A stretch of DNA of 64,000 nt from Corynebacterium incognita (GCF_014217255.1 NZ_CP059404.1:1302001-1366000), one strand, 5' to 3'. Counted from the stretch's first letter, positions 18,344-28,611 are shown. The notes: a model not told the origin generated them from the letters alone. Made by a program: numbers and translations.

Positions 18344-19011
18344 AGCGCGCAGACCGGCGTAATATCCTGGCGCCCCTGGCTCATGGGCACCGTCAGGAAG
18401 GTGCAGGGGTTCCAGCCGCGCCAGGTCACGATGTTGCGAACCTGGTCCCACTCGCTTGCGGACAAGCGTGGAGAACGCGACAGAACAAAGCCGGACTTGC
18501 GGTCCGGATCGCCGACGATGGCCAGCGAGTAGTCCTTGGCCAGGTAGGTGATGCGGTAGTTAGTCGGGCCATTGGGGTCCTGGAAGGGCACGCCCGGGAA
18601 GTTCACCCGCAGGGACGCGGGGGACTTGACGGTCGCCGTTCCCTTGATGGTGGAGGGGCTACCGGTGAGGGTGCCGCAGGAATTGCGCACCGAAATAGTG
18701 TTGGCGTCTTTCACGGCGTAGCGGGCCGTAACGTCACGCACACACTGCAGAGTGTAAGGCTGCGGCACCGACGCTACCTGGTACCAGGTACCCGCGTACT
18801 TATTCAGCTCGACTGTTCGGGACGTTTCCGGCAGTGGAGCGCCGGGGAGATCGATAGCCTGCTGCGCGAATTGGCTGGAGCCACCTGCGAGGCGACCGCC
18901 ATCAAAGACATCGTGGGCACCGGCGGCGGGCGCAAGACCCGGGACAGCAACAAGCAGTGCGGCGGCGGTAACAGTTCGGGCTAGGCGGCCGAGGAAACGG
19001 GAACGAGACAT
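18340..19011 (-). CDS. Secreted lipocalin (Blc-like)
   Basis: A 223-residue exported lipocalin with an N-terminal signal peptide (basic start, hydrophobic stretch to about 30, AGA end). The lipocalin signature KYAGTWYQVASVP, the second conserved block TYLAKDYSLAIVGDP and the third block RSPRLSASEWD are all visible. Bacterial lipocalins bind lipids or other hydrophobic molecules at the envelope. No lipobox Cys is seen. ATG 19011 follows a clear GGAGG. Confidence 0.85.
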   Translation of the reverse strand: MSRSRFLGRLARTVTAAALLVAVPGLAPAAGAHDVFDGGRLAGGSSQFAQQAIDLPGAPLPETSRTVELNKYAGTWYQVASVPQPYTLQCVRDVTARYAVKDANTISVRNSCGTLTGSPSTIKGTATVKSPASLRVNFPGVPFQDPNGPTNYRITYLAKDYSLAIVGDPDRKSGFVLSRSPRLSASEWDQVRNIVTWRGWNPCTFLTVPMSQGRQDITPVCAL

Positions 19012-19134
19012 GGGAACCTCCACAAGGGGTAAGGAACGAGGGGCGGTGTCGCCGCAGGGCAACGAATAAAAATTATAAAAGTGTTAACAGCGCTAAGGTG
19101 GAGATGAGAGCGTTTAAATTCACGTCTTCGCTAG

Positions 19135-20124
<990 letters not shown>

Positions 20125-20131
20125 ACAGGAC

Positions 20132-20189
20132 TGGAGTAATCCACTAGCCAGCAGTGGAGTACTCCACTTCTGGCTAGTGGATTACTCCA
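20132..20189. repeat. 58-bp near-perfect palindrome
   Basis: Arms of 20 bases (20132-20151 and 20170-20189) are exact inverse copies, and the central 16 bases (AGTGGAGTACTCCACT) are also a palindrome; only one pair (C/T) mismatches. It lies between mdh and the ATPase gene, both rightward, and contains repeated GGAGTA-N-TCCA elements. It could terminate mdh or be an operator for the next gene, whose -10 box begins 9 bases after it. Confidence 0.75.
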
Positions 20190-20197
20190 CCTAGCGC

Positions 20198-20203
20198 TAT
20201 CCT
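20198..20203 (+). promoter_or_regulatory. Leaderless -10 box (TATCCT) for DUF4143 ATPase
   Basis: TATCCT lies 6 bases before ATG 20210, immediately after the 58-bp palindrome. Confidence 0.45.
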
Positions 20204-20209
20204 TGGGAT

Positions 20210-21469
20210 ATGAGTAATTATGTTGCCCGCACTGTGGATCAGCAGCTCGAGAGGTACCTCCGCATCAACGGGGCCGTCCATGTCCGTGGTCCTCGTGCGT
20301 GCGGCAAGACGTCGACTGCCCGTCAGCAGGCCGCATCCGAAGTTCGCCTCGACCGTGACCGAGAACTGCTCGCACTTGCGCAGCTGTCGCCGAGTCAGGT
20401 GATGATGGGCGATACCCCGAGATTGATTGACGAATGGCAGGTCGTTCCTTCCTTGTGGAACGTCATCCGCCACGAAGTCGACGATCGGCAAGCCAAAGGC
20501 CAGTTTATTCTCACCGGTTCGTCCAACCCAGATGATGACGCCCAGCGACACCCGGGCGCCGGGCGCATTATGAGTCTGGACATGCGCACGATGGCGTTGT
20601 GGGAGCGCCCCCACGTGGACACCGGCGGGGTATCGCTGAGCCAACTCTTTGAGGATCCGGCCGCCGCGCCCCGCGACGTGAGTTGGGAGTTGAGCGTCGC
20701 CGACTACGTCGATCTTATGGTGCAGGGCGGGTGGCCCGGTTTGCAAGATCTCGATCCGTTGGACGCGCAGGAAGCCATCGATTCCTACCTCACGGAAATG
20801 GTTGAGCATGACTTCCCGGAGATAGGCGGCCGCCGCCGCGATCCGCGCCTGTTCCGCGCTTTCCTCACCGCCTACTCCCACGTTGTCGCCCAACCCACGC
20901 AAATGGTGACGATCCGCAAACGCATGGCGGAGTTTCTGGATCGGATGCCCGCGCCGGATTCCGTTGCGCAGCTCCATGACTTTGCCGCCCGGCTGTTCAT
21001 GGTGGAGGACCAACCTGCCTGGTCACCGAAGCTGCGTTCCAAAACCGCCTTGCTGCAGGCACCAAAGCGGCACCTCGCCGACGTCAGCCTTGCCGCATCC
21101 TTGCTAGGTGCGCGGCCGGGGCAGCTGCTGGCGGATATGGAGACCTTGGGGTTCTTCTTTGAATCATTGGTCGTCCATGACCTCACCGTGGCGGCGCAGG
21201 CGATGCGCGCTCGTGGCGTCTTCCATTACCGGGACGCCAAAGGACGCGACGAGATCGACGTCGTTGTTGAGGACCGCTCCGGACAGTGGGCGGGGATGGA
21301 GGTTAAGCTCTCGCACACTCAGGTAGCGGCAGCTGAGAGCAACCTTTTGCGAGTAGCAGGCAAGATTGCCCAGCCGCCACGTTTCCTTGCCATCATCATT
21401 CCGTCGGGCCGGGCCTTCCAGCTGGATTCCGGCGTGTGGGTGCTTCCGCTGGGTTGCCTCGAGCCTTAA
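20210..21469 (+). CDS. AAA ATPase with DUF4143 domain
   Basis: A 419-residue ATP-binding protein. Walker A is GPRACGKTST (about 27-36), Walker B is RLIDEWQ (about 70-76), and sensor LTGSSNP follows. The C-terminal half carries a DUF4143-type domain with FHYRDAKGRDEIDVVVED and GMEVKLS, the D-x(n)-E-x-K pattern of PD-(D/E)XK nuclease-like folds. Such proteins are common in accessory regions; roles in anti-phage or DNA metabolism are proposed but unproven. There is no ribosome binding site, but a -10 box 6 bases upstream. Confidence 0.8.
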   Translation: MSNYVARTVDQQLERYLRINGAVHVRGPRACGKTSTARQQAASEVRLDRDRELLALAQLSPSQVMMGDTPRLIDEWQVVPSLWNVIRHEVDDRQAKGQFILTGSSNPDDDAQRHPGAGRIMSLDMRTMALWERPHVDTGGVSLSQLFEDPAAAPRDVSWELSVADYVDLMVQGGWPGLQDLDPLDAQEAIDSYLTEMVEHDFPEIGGRRRDPRLFRAFLTAYSHVVAQPTQMVTIRKRMAEFLDRMPAPDSVAQLHDFAARLFMVEDQPAWSPKLRSKTALLQAPKRHLADVSLAASLLGARPGQLLADMETLGFFFESLVVHDLTVAAQAMRARGVFHYRDAKGRDEIDVVVEDRSGQWAGMEVKLSHTQVAAAESNLLRVAGKIAQPPRFLAIIIPSGRAFQLDSGVWVLPLGCLEP

Positions 21470-21489
21470 GCTTGGCCCGACATGAGCAC

Positions 21490-23847
21490 TCACATCCGGT
21501 TCTTTGTCCGTGCCGTCGCCGGCGCGGTCCACGGGTCCTCCGGCCACGGGTGCTTGGGGTAGCGCCCGCGCATCTCCGCGCGTACCCCGGCATACGGCCC
21601 GGACCAGAAGCTGCGCAGGTCATCGGTCACCGCCAGCGGCCTTCCCGCGGGCGAGAGCAGGTGAAACTGGACAGCGATTCCCGCACAGCGCGGCGATTCC
21701 TCCAGCCCGAAGCACTCCTGCAGCTTGACCCGCACCACCGGGCGGCCCTCGCCGTAGGAGATCCGCGGGCGCGAGCCGGATGGCACCTCCAGCCGCTCGG
21801 GCGCGAGCTCGTCCAGGCGCGACGCCTCCGGCCACGGCAACAGGCGCTGCAACGCGGGGTACAGGTCCACCTTCTTCGCCGGGGTGCCGTGCGCCATGGC
21901 GTCCAGCTCCGGCCCCAGCCACAGCGCCGGGTCCGCGGCGGCCACATCCGGCCACGGCTCGCCGAGCTGCGCGTGCAGGAAATCGAGCCGCTCGCGCAGC
22001 GCCGTCGCCTTATCTGACCAGGTAAATAGCCCCAGTCCCTCCTCGCGGATCCCGGCCGCCAGCGCCTGCGCGGCGTGTTCCGGGGGCACCGCCACCGGGG
22101 TTGCGGACAGCTCGATGGCACCCGCGCGGCGCACCTTCTTGCCGCGCACCGCGCCGTCGACAAGGTGTGCACGCAACTCCTCGGTGACGCCGATAATCTC
22201 CAGCGCCGCGGCTTCGTCAATGGCTGCCGCGGCCCGGATCGTCGCGCCCGCCCGGCCTTCGCGTGCCGACGCCCGAGTGACCTCCGCGATCGCCAACCAC
22301 TCTCGGCCCCGCAGCGCCGAGTCCGGCGGCAGGTACGCGCGTGTTCCGGAGACTAACAAACAGTCGTTGTCGCCCTGTCTTCTTGCGATGCGCTGCGGGA
22401 ACGCCAGGCCCGTCACCACGCCCGCCTCGGCGCAGCCGGTACCGCCGCTCACCAGTGAGCGCAGGCGCTCTACCTCGCGCTTCGGCGCCTGCGCCCGGGC
22501 GATGTCTCCGGACGGCGAGTCCGCGAGCACCGCTACCACCTCCGCCGCGGCGGGCCCGCACTCCAGCAGCGCGCGGCCCAGGCGGGGGTCGGCGGGCAGG
22601 GTTGCTAGGCGACGCCCCATCTCCGTCACCGTCCCGTCCTCCGCCACGGCGCCTAGGGTGCGCAAGGTGGACTGGGCGTCGGCAAGCGCGGGTGGCGGTG
22701 GGGGAGTGACCAGCGGGAGGCCCTCGCCGCGTGGGGTGCCCCAGCACGCGAGCTGCAGGCAGGCCTGCGTGAGATCCGACGTGGCGATGTCCGGGGTGAT
22801 GTCCGGGGCGGCGTTGGCGTAGTCAGCGGCGGCGAAGGCGCGCACGACGGTACCGGGGCCCTCACGGCCGGCGCGGCCGGCGCGCTGATCCATGGTGGAC
22901 TTCGCGCCGGTGATGGTGACCAGGCCGGTCATGCCGCGGGCGGCGTCGCGGCGCGGCACGCGCGAGAGACCCGAATCCACGACGATGCGCACGTCGGGCA
23001 CGGTGAGCGAGGACTCCGCGATGGACGTGGCCACCACGATGCGCGGGGTGCCGTCGTCGTTAAGCGCCGCGTCTTGTGCCTCGCTGTCCAGGCGGCCGTG
23101 CAGCGGCAGCGCCGGGATGTCCGCGGGGACGGCGGCCAGAGTGTCCTCGACTTCGCGCACACCGGGCACGAACACGAGCGCCGAGTGGCCCTGCGCGCGC
23201 ACCTCGGCGGCGGCGAGCGCGGCCAGGTGCTCGTAGTAGGCGCGGCCACGCGTACCGCGCTCCGGGTGCGGGGAGTAGCGGACGTCGAGCGGGTGCGTGA
23301 CCGCCGGGGTGGAGAGGACCTGCGCGCCGAGGTGCTCGGCAAACGCCGCGGCGTTGAGCGTGGCGGACATCGCCACCAGCGCGAAGTCCTCGCGCAGCTG
23401 CGCCACCTCCAATGCCATGGCGAGTACCAGATCGGAATCCAGCTGCCGCTCGTGCACCTCGTCGATGGCCACGGCGGCCACGCCGTCAAGAGCGGGATCG
23501 GACAACAAGCGCCGCAGCAGCACGCCCGGGGTGACAAACTCCACGAGCTGGCCGGGCTTGTGCTCGCCGCGGATGGAATACCCCACGCGCTCGCCCACAC
23601 GCGTGCCGTCCAGCTGCGCTAGACGACGCGCCGCGGCCCGCACCGCCACGCGCCGTGGCGCGGTGACGATCACCTTGCCACCGCTACCCAACGCATTGGC
23701 CAAAGCGGGCGGCACCAGCGTGGTTTTACCGGTGCCGGGCGGGGCCTGGACCACCAGGGTGTTGGCGTCCTCCAACAATCCCGGCAGCGCGCCGATGCGC
23801 TCTGCCACCGGCAGGCCGGCGCCAATGGCCGAAAGGTTGAAGTCCAT
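21490..23847 (-). CDS. hrpB: ATP-dependent helicase HrpB
   Basis: A 785-residue DEAH/DExH-box helicase. The RecA-like domains show Walker A APPGTGKTTLVPP, the DEVH box AIDEVHERQLDSDL, motif III MSATLN and motif VI QRAGRAGR. The long C-terminal part contains the HA2-like and HrpB-specific regions, with length typical for HrpB (about 800). It unwinds or remodels RNA; its physiological role is not settled. The start could be ATG 23847 or ATG 23856; neither has a strong ribosome binding site. It lies 13-22 bp after the M20 peptidase. Confidence 0.9.
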   Translation of the reverse strand: MDFNLSAIGAGLPVAERIGALPGLLEDANTLVVQAPPGTGKTTLVPPALANALGSGGKVIVTAPRRVAVRAAARRLAQLDGTRVGERVGYSIRGEHKPGQLVEFVTPGVLLRRLLSDPALDGVAAVAIDEVHERQLDSDLVLAMALEVAQLREDFALVAMSATLNAAAFAEHLGAQVLSTPAVTHPLDVRYSPHPERGTRGRAYYEHLAALAAAEVRAQGHSALVFVPGVREVEDTLAAVPADIPALPLHGRLDSEAQDAALNDDGTPRIVVATSIAESSLTVPDVRIVVDSGLSRVPRRDAARGMTGLVTITGAKSTMDQRAGRAGREGPGTVVRAFAAADYANAAPDITPDIATSDLTQACLQLACWGTPRGEGLPLVTPPPPPALADAQSTLRTLGAVAEDGTVTEMGRRLATLPADPRLGRALLECGPAAAEVVAVLADSPSGDIARAQAPKREVERLRSLVSGGTGCAEAGVVTGLAFPQRIARRQGDNDCLLVSGTRAYLPPDSALRGREWLAIAEVTRASAREGRAGATIRAAAAIDEAAALEIIGVTEELRAHLVDGAVRGKKVRRAGAIELSATPVAVPPEHAAQALAAGIREEGLGLFTWSDKATALRERLDFLHAQLGEPWPDVAAADPALWLGPELDAMAHGTPAKKVDLYPALQRLLPWPEASRLDELAPERLEVPSGSRPRISYGEGRPVVRVKLQECFGLEESPRCAGIAVQFHLLSPAGRPLAVTDDLRSFWSGPYAGVRAEMRGRYPKHPWPEDPWTAPATARTKNRM

Positions 23848-23869
23848 ACCGGCCATTTAAGCAGGGCGC

Positions 23870-25039
23870 TTAAGCCCGCGGGGAGTGGGGGATGGCCAGC
23901 ACGGTTTCGGCGACGAGCGCGATGTAGTGCGGGATGGCGGTGGGGTAGATGGCCTCGTGGCGCGCGTGCGCGCCGGTGCCCACCGTGCCCACGCCGCACA
24001 TCACGGGAGTGCCCAGCGCGGAGACGAAGTTCGCGTCGCTGGCCCCGCCCACGGCGGTGGCCTCCAAGTCCCAGCCCAGCTCGCGGGAGCGTTCCTCCAT
24101 CACTGAGTACAGCCACTGGTTCGCCGGGGTGAACTCCAGTGGCGGGCGGTTCCAGTCCTTGTGCACAGCCACTTGTACGCGCGGGTCGGACCACTCGGTG
24201 GTGTCCAAGACCTGGTCCATGCGCTGCATCTCCGCGGCGCTGGTGATGCGGATATCCAGCTGCGCGGTGGCGTGACCGGGGATGACGTTGGAGCTGGAGC
24301 CGCCGTTGATGAGCCCGATGTTGACCGTGGTGCCCGCCTCCGGGCGCGCCTGGGCGGCCACGGCGGTGCAGTAGTCGATGACGGCGGTGATCGCGCTGGC
24401 GCCGTCCTCCGGGTTCACGCCTGCGTGCGACTCGACGCCCGTGGCCTCCACCTTGATGACGCCCACGCCCTTGCGCCCAATCTTCACCTTGCCGTGGTGG
24501 GTGGCCTCGAAGCAGAACGCGGCGTCGGCAAGCCTGGCAACGTCCTCGATATGACCCCGCGAGGACAAGGACCCGATCTCCTCGTCGCCGTTGATGAGCA
24601 GGTGGATGGTGGGCACATCAGTGCCGTATTCGCGGGCGAGCTTCGCGGCCCAGATGGCTTGGACGAGCCCGCCCTTCATGTCGTGGATGCCCGGCGCGGA
24701 GATGAACGTGTTGCCGTCCTCGTCCTGTCCGGATTCGGTATCCCAGTCGGCGAGGGTGCCGAGGGGCCACACGGTGTCGTAGTGGCCGAGGAACATCACG
24801 GCCTTGTCGGTGTTGCCTTCGTAGACAAAGTGCAGGCAGTCGCCCTGCTCGCCGCCGTCGAAGCGGTGGAAGAAGTCCGGGTGGCCGAGGTGGCCCTCCA
24901 CGAGCCCAATGACGACGTCCGCGCCGCGATCGAGGGCGGGCTTGTCATAGCTGACGGTCTCCACGCGCACGAGCTCCATGATGTTGGCCAGGATCGTATC
25001 GAGTTGGGCCTGGGCCTGGAGCAGCAGCGCGGAAGCCAT
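23870..25039 (-). CDS. M20 family peptidase (carboxypeptidase G2-like)
   Basis: A 389-residue zinc carboxypeptidase. The metal-binding motifs are GHYDTVWPLG, GIHDMKGG (bridging Asp), NGDEEIGS (catalytic and metal Glu pair) and the C-terminal H in HARHEAIYPT. This pattern resembles glutamate carboxypeptidases such as CPG2. The substrate is not certain. ATG 25039 is preceded by GAAAGGACTCC. It is upstream of hrpB in the same direction. Confidence 0.87.
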   Translation of the reverse strand: MASALLLQAQAQLDTILANIMELVRVETVSYDKPALDRGADVVIGLVEGHLGHPDFFHRFDGGEQGDCLHFVYEGNTDKAVMFLGHYDTVWPLGTLADWDTESGQDEDGNTFISAPGIHDMKGGLVQAIWAAKLAREYGTDVPTIHLLINGDEEIGSLSSRGHIEDVARLADAAFCFEATHHGKVKIGRKGVGVIKVEATGVESHAGVNPEDGASAITAVIDYCTAVAAQARPEAGTTVNIGLINGGSSSNVIPGHATAQLDIRITSAAEMQRMDQVLDTTEWSDPRVQVAVHKDWNRPPLEFTPANQWLYSVMEERSRELGWDLEATAVGGASDANFVSALGTPVMCGVGTVGTGAHARHEAIYPTAIPHYIALVAETVLAIPHSPRA

Positions 25040-25253
25040 GGAGTCCTTTCTTCAACTAGTCCCTCTAGTTCAATGGTGACTAAATGTACCACTCTGTCTT
25101 GTTTGCCCTTTCAATACTATGCAGGGGCCACACCGCGCGCGGGTACTGCGGGTACTTAGGTACCCGGTGTGTTCACTACGCGGCTCTGTTAGGCATGGGT
25201 GGTTAAGCTTGAATGGCGAGGCCACAGGCGGGATGAAGTTGCGAGGAGGAGTA

Positions 25254-25526
25254 ATGAACAAGACCGCTGAGATGAAGCAGACAGGGGCACCGCTGGTTCC
25301 CATCGCGGCGCTGGCGTTAGTGCTGGTGTGGGTGGCAGCGCCGTTTGTCAGTGACCGGCCCGTGTGGGCGGAGCCGGTGTTCTGGACCTACACGGCGGTG
25401 GCGGTGTTGTGGGCGCTGTTCGTGGCGCTGCGCACGCGGCGGTGGTGGCTGGTGGCAGCAGCGTTGCTGACCGCCGTAGCGTGGCCGTTGCTGCTGTTCG
25501 TGGGCCTTTCTCTATTCGGAATCTAG
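25254..25526 (+). CDS. Small membrane protein, 90 aa
   Basis: A 90-residue protein with three hydrophobic segments (about 15-32, 38-58 and 62-85) separated by short charged turns. It has a strong ribosome binding site, GAGGAGG, 6 bases before ATG 25254. The last 15 bp overlap the convergent acetyltransferase gene. I do not recognise the family. Confidence 0.65.
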   Translation: MNKTAEMKQTGAPLVPIAALALVLVWVAAPFVSDRPVWAEPVFWTYTAVAVLWALFVALRTRRWWLVAAALLTAVAWPLLLFVGLSLFGI

Positions 25527-26171
25527 GGTGCCGAATCCCTCGACCGGGCCGTCAAGGTCCTTGCGCTCGAAGGTCTCTGCGTTGTCCGGGGAAAGGGTGC
25601 GCACGACGCGGCCCGGGCTGCCCAGCACCAGCGAATAGTCCGGCACGTCCTTGGTCATCAGGGCGCCCGCGCCGATGACGCAGTGCTTGCCAATGGTCAC
25701 CCCGGGTAGCACCGTGCAATTCGAACCGAACCAGGTGTTCCCACCCACCGTGATCGGCTTGGCCTGCTCCCAGCCGCCCTTGCGCATCTCGTGGTCATTG
25801 ACCGGGTGCGTGATGGTGATGAACGAGCAGTTGGGGCCAATCATGCAGCGGTCCCCGAAGCGCACCGCTGCCTGCGCGAGGATAACCGCGTTGAAGTTCA
25901 CGAAGCAGCGCTCGCCGAAGTGAATGTTGGTGGCGTACTCCAGGTTCATCGGCGCGTTGGAGCCGGGGACGTGGGAGTCTTGCGGAAGCAGCTCGCGCCA
26001 GATGGCGTGGGCGGCGTCCGGATCCGTATTGCCGAGGTCATTGAGCTTTTTTACGAGCGCAAACGTCCGCCGGTGTTCCTCGGCCGTGCCCGGCAGCCCG
26101 GGTAGGTGCCACTCTCCGGAGACCTGCTTGCCCCACGTGCCGTACTGGTTAAGTTCGTCCCTCGTTGTCAT
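25512..26171 (-). CDS. Sugar O-acetyltransferase (maltose/galactoside type)
   Basis: A 219-residue hexapeptide-repeat acyltransferase. The N-terminal part holds the maltose acetyltransferase-like helical domain (RELLPQ, MNLEYATNIHFG). The C-terminal left-handed beta-helix has repeats ending in ITHP, GGNTWFGSNCTVLPGVTIG and VIGAGALMTKDVPDYSLVLGSPG. It transfers acetyl from acetyl-CoA to sugars. ATG 26171 begins the family N-terminus and has no clear ribosome binding site. Confidence 0.85.
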   Translation of the reverse strand: MTTRDELNQYGTWGKQVSGEWHLPGLPGTAEEHRRTFALVKKLNDLGNTDPDAAHAIWRELLPQDSHVPGSNAPMNLEYATNIHFGERCFVNFNAVILAQAAVRFGDRCMIGPNCSFITITHPVNDHEMRKGGWEQAKPITVGGNTWFGSNCTVLPGVTIGKHCVIGAGALMTKDVPDYSLVLGSPGRVVRTLSPDNAETFERKDLDGPVEGFGTLDSE

Positions 26172-26320
26172 GGTCACCGAGTGTACGTGCGGGTGGCACC
26201 GCCGCAGCAAACCCCATCCACCCCGCTGCGTAAGGTCTCAAAAAACAACCGCACGCCCAAAAATGGGCCCCGTGACGGGCCATGCAGAGGTTTGTCCTTA
26301 GAGGTTTGGCGTTGTCAGAC

Positions 26321-26326
26321 TATCCT
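26321..26326 (+). promoter_or_regulatory. Leaderless -10 box (TATCCT) for alkB-like gene
   Basis: TATCCT lies 7 bases before ATG 26334, without a ribosome binding site. Confidence 0.45.
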
Positions 26327-26333
26327 GTAAGCC

Positions 26334-27011
26334 ATGCTTTTCGACGCCCCTTTGCCCCGCCCCGCAGTTAAGGTCGCGCCGGGGGTGGCGCACCTGCCGG
26401 GGTGGCTGGACGTCGAGAAGCAAAGAGGCCTCGTGGAGCAGATGCGTGAGGTGGCGCGGGGGCTGGCGGGAACCCCGGTGGCCATGCGGCGCCCTCAGCT
26501 GGCATCAGGGCAGATGAGCGTGTGGATGCTGCAGCTGGGCAAGTACTGGCAGACCCGGCCGTACGCGTACGTGGACCAGGTGGCCGGGGTGCGCGTGCCG
26601 CCGGTGCCGGGGAACCTCCAGGAGCTGGCCAACGAGGCGGTGCGGGCCGCGGCGGAGGTGGCCGAAGAACTACAACCCTGGGCGGGCGGGTTCCGGGCGG
26701 AGACCGCGCTGGTGAACTTCTACCCGCCGGAGGCGAAGATGGGCATGCACGTCGACGCCAACGAGACCGCGAGCGCGCCCGTGGTGTCGCTGTCCATCGG
26801 GCAGGAGGCGGTGTTTCGCATGGGCAATACCGAAACCCGCGCCAAGCCGTGGACGGACGTGCTGCTCGCGTCCGGGGACTTGGTGGTCTTCGGCGGGCCG
26901 TCGCGGTTCGCTTACCACGGGGTGCCCAAGCTCATCCCGGACACCACCCCGGCGGGCTGCGGTCTGGAAGAAGGGCGGATAAATATCACGATTCGGCAGG
27001 TGGCGGACTAA
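26334..27011 (+). CDS. alkB: AlkB-family 2-oxoglutarate-dependent dioxygenase
   Basis: A 225-residue Fe(II)/2-oxoglutarate enzyme that oxidatively removes alkyl groups from DNA or RNA bases. The iron triad is visible as MHVDANE (H, D) and the His in FAYHGVPK; the 2-oxoglutarate-binding Arg lies in RINITIRQ. The nucleotide lid segment is upstream. Length matches E. coli AlkB (216). Directly followed by an SDR gene. Confidence 0.9.
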   Translation: MLFDAPLPRPAVKVAPGVAHLPGWLDVEKQRGLVEQMREVARGLAGTPVAMRRPQLASGQMSVWMLQLGKYWQTRPYAYVDQVAGVRVPPVPGNLQELANEAVRAAAEVAEELQPWAGGFRAETALVNFYPPEAKMGMHVDANETASAPVVSLSIGQEAVFRMGNTETRAKPWTDVLLASGDLVVFGGPSRFAYHGVPKLIPDTTPAGCGLEEGRINITIRQVAD

Positions 27012-27020
27012 GCGCGGGCT

Positions 27021-27026
27021 TAAGAT
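27021..27026 (+). promoter_or_regulatory. Leaderless -10 box (TAAGAT) for SDR gene
   Basis: TAAGAT lies 7 bases before ATG 27034, just after the alkB stop, so the SDR gene probably has its own start of transcription. Confidence 0.45.
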
Positions 27027-27033
27027 GGGCGCC

Positions 27034-27762
27034 ATGAGCATCCAGATTCCGGAAGGTAAGAAGGTAGCGGTGGTCACGGGGGCGTCGTCAGGCATTGGCG
27101 CCGCGACGGCCCGGGCGCTGGCAGGTGACGGCTGGTTCGTGGTGGCGGTCGCGCGACGCGAGGAGCCCATCACGGAGCTCGCGGGCGAGATCGGCGGCGC
27201 GGCCGTGGTCGTGGACGTCACCGACCAAGGCAGCGTGGACGCACTGGCCGCGCAGCTGGATCGCGTGGACCTGCTGGTCAACAACGCCGGCGGCGCCAAG
27301 GGCCTGGAACCGCTGGTCGAGACCAAGATCGAGGACTGGCAGTGGATGTATGACACGAACGTGCTGGGCACGGTGCGCATGATTCAGGCGCTGCTGGGCA
27401 AGCTGGAAGCCGCGCCGGATAATTCCGGGCTGGTGGTCAACCTGGGCTCCATCGCGGGCTGGAGGCCGTACGAGGGCGGGTCCGGATACAACGCCGCGAA
27501 GTTCGGCGTGCGCGCGCTGACCCGCGTGCTGCGCCTGGAGACGCAGAACATCCGCGTCACCGAGATCGATCCGGGGCGCGTGGCCACCGAGGAATTCTCG
27601 CTCGTGCGTTTCGGCGGCGATGCCGAACGCGCCGCCGCGGTCTACGACGGCGAGGTCAACCTGGTGGCCGGGGATATCGCGGAGGCCATCCGCTGGGTGG
27701 CGTCGCTGCCGCCGCACGTCAACATTGACACCATGACCTGCACGCCGCGCACCCAGAAATAG
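27034..27762 (+). CDS. Short-chain dehydrogenase/reductase (SDR)
   Basis: A 242-residue classical SDR with cofactor motif TGASSGIGAATA near residue 17, the NNAG motif (LVNNAGGAKG), a catalytic Ser in LGSIAGWRPY and YxxxK in YNAAKFG. The N-terminal Arg after the second strand suggests NADP(H). It resembles serine/3-hydroxy acid dehydrogenases (YdfG-like). Start ATG 27034 was preferred over 27025 because of a -10 box 7 bases upstream. Confidence 0.85.
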   Translation: MSIQIPEGKKVAVVTGASSGIGAATARALAGDGWFVVAVARREEPITELAGEIGGAAVVVDVTDQGSVDALAAQLDRVDLLVNNAGGAKGLEPLVETKIEDWQWMYDTNVLGTVRMIQALLGKLEAAPDNSGLVVNLGSIAGWRPYEGGSGYNAAKFGVRALTRVLRLETQNIRVTEIDPGRVATEEFSLVRFGGDAERAAAVYDGEVNLVAGDIAEAIRWVASLPPHVNIDTMTCTPRTQK

Positions 27763-27866
27763 GGGCGCAAAAAAGGGCCGGGCACCTGCGGTCGAGTAAA
27801 TCTGTCTCACAGGATAGGATGTCCCCTTGTTGAGCACGAGTGAAAAATAAAAAAGGAGGGGCAGCA

Positions 27867-28604
27867 ATGACTGTGGGTGCACTCGCCGCACTAGCCGGCG
27901 TGTGGCTGGTGACCATCGTGGTTCCGGGACCGGACTTGGTACAGATTCTGCGGGCAGGCATGCGCTCGACGACCGCGGGCGTCTACTGCGCCCTGGGCGT
28001 GACCACGGGCATCACCATCTGGCTGCTGCTGTCTATCGCGGGCATGTCCGCCGTCATCGCGGCGAACCCCTCCATCCTCGTCGGCCTGCAGATCGTGGGC
28101 GGCTGCTACCTCGTCTACATGGGACTGTCCGCCCTCTGGGGAGTGTGGCGCACGCGGTCCCGCGGCGGCGAGGTCAAAGGCATCGCGACCACGGACGCCA
28201 CTCGCGCCGGCGGCGGCGTGGTGGATCCGGGCTTTAGCGACGAGGCCGAGGACGACCGCGAACAGAGCGCCGACGCCGAGGCCGGGGAGCTGGGCAAGTT
28301 CAAGGCCTTCCGCATGGGCCTGCTGTCTGACCTGGCGAACCCGAAGACCGTGGTCTTCTTCGGCGCCGTGTTCGCACAGTTCTTCACCCCCGACATGACC
28401 GCCGAGTGGACCCTGGCCGTCATCGCAGTGCTGCTGGTGGAAACCATCGCGTGGGTGATGTTCTTCGCCATCATGGTACGCGCGGTCTCGCGCTGGCTTA
28501 TGCGCTACCACCTGGCTGTCGACGCCGTGGCGGGCGCCATCCTGGCTGCACTCGGCGGCGTGATTCTGGGCGAAGGCATCAAAGCCCTAGCGCGGGCTAC
28601 CTAG
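27867..28604 (+). CDS. LysE/RhtB-family amino acid exporter
   Basis: A 245-residue membrane protein of the LysE superfamily, which exports amino acids. The N-terminal helix carries VPGPDLVQILRAG, and the later helix LLSDLANPKTVVFFGAVFAQF is conserved. About six helices are predicted. Between helices 3 and 4 is a long soluble insertion (about residues 95-140) rich in Asp, Glu, Arg and Gly, which is unusual for the family. Strong ribosome binding site AGGAGGGG before ATG 27867. Confidence 0.85.
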   Translation: MTVGALAALAGVWLVTIVVPGPDLVQILRAGMRSTTAGVYCALGVTTGITIWLLLSIAGMSAVIAANPSILVGLQIVGGCYLVYMGLSALWGVWRTRSRGGEVKGIATTDATRAGGGVVDPGFSDEAEDDREQSADAEAGELGKFKAFRMGLLSDLANPKTVVFFGAVFAQFFTPDMTAEWTLAVIAVLLVETIAWVMFFAIMVRAVSRWLMRYHLAVDAVAGAILAALGGVILGEGIKALARAT

Positions 28605-28611
28605 CCTCTCT

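Noticed and set aside
20132..20189. 58-bp palindrome as IS end
   Set aside because: No transposase or second copy nearby in the window.
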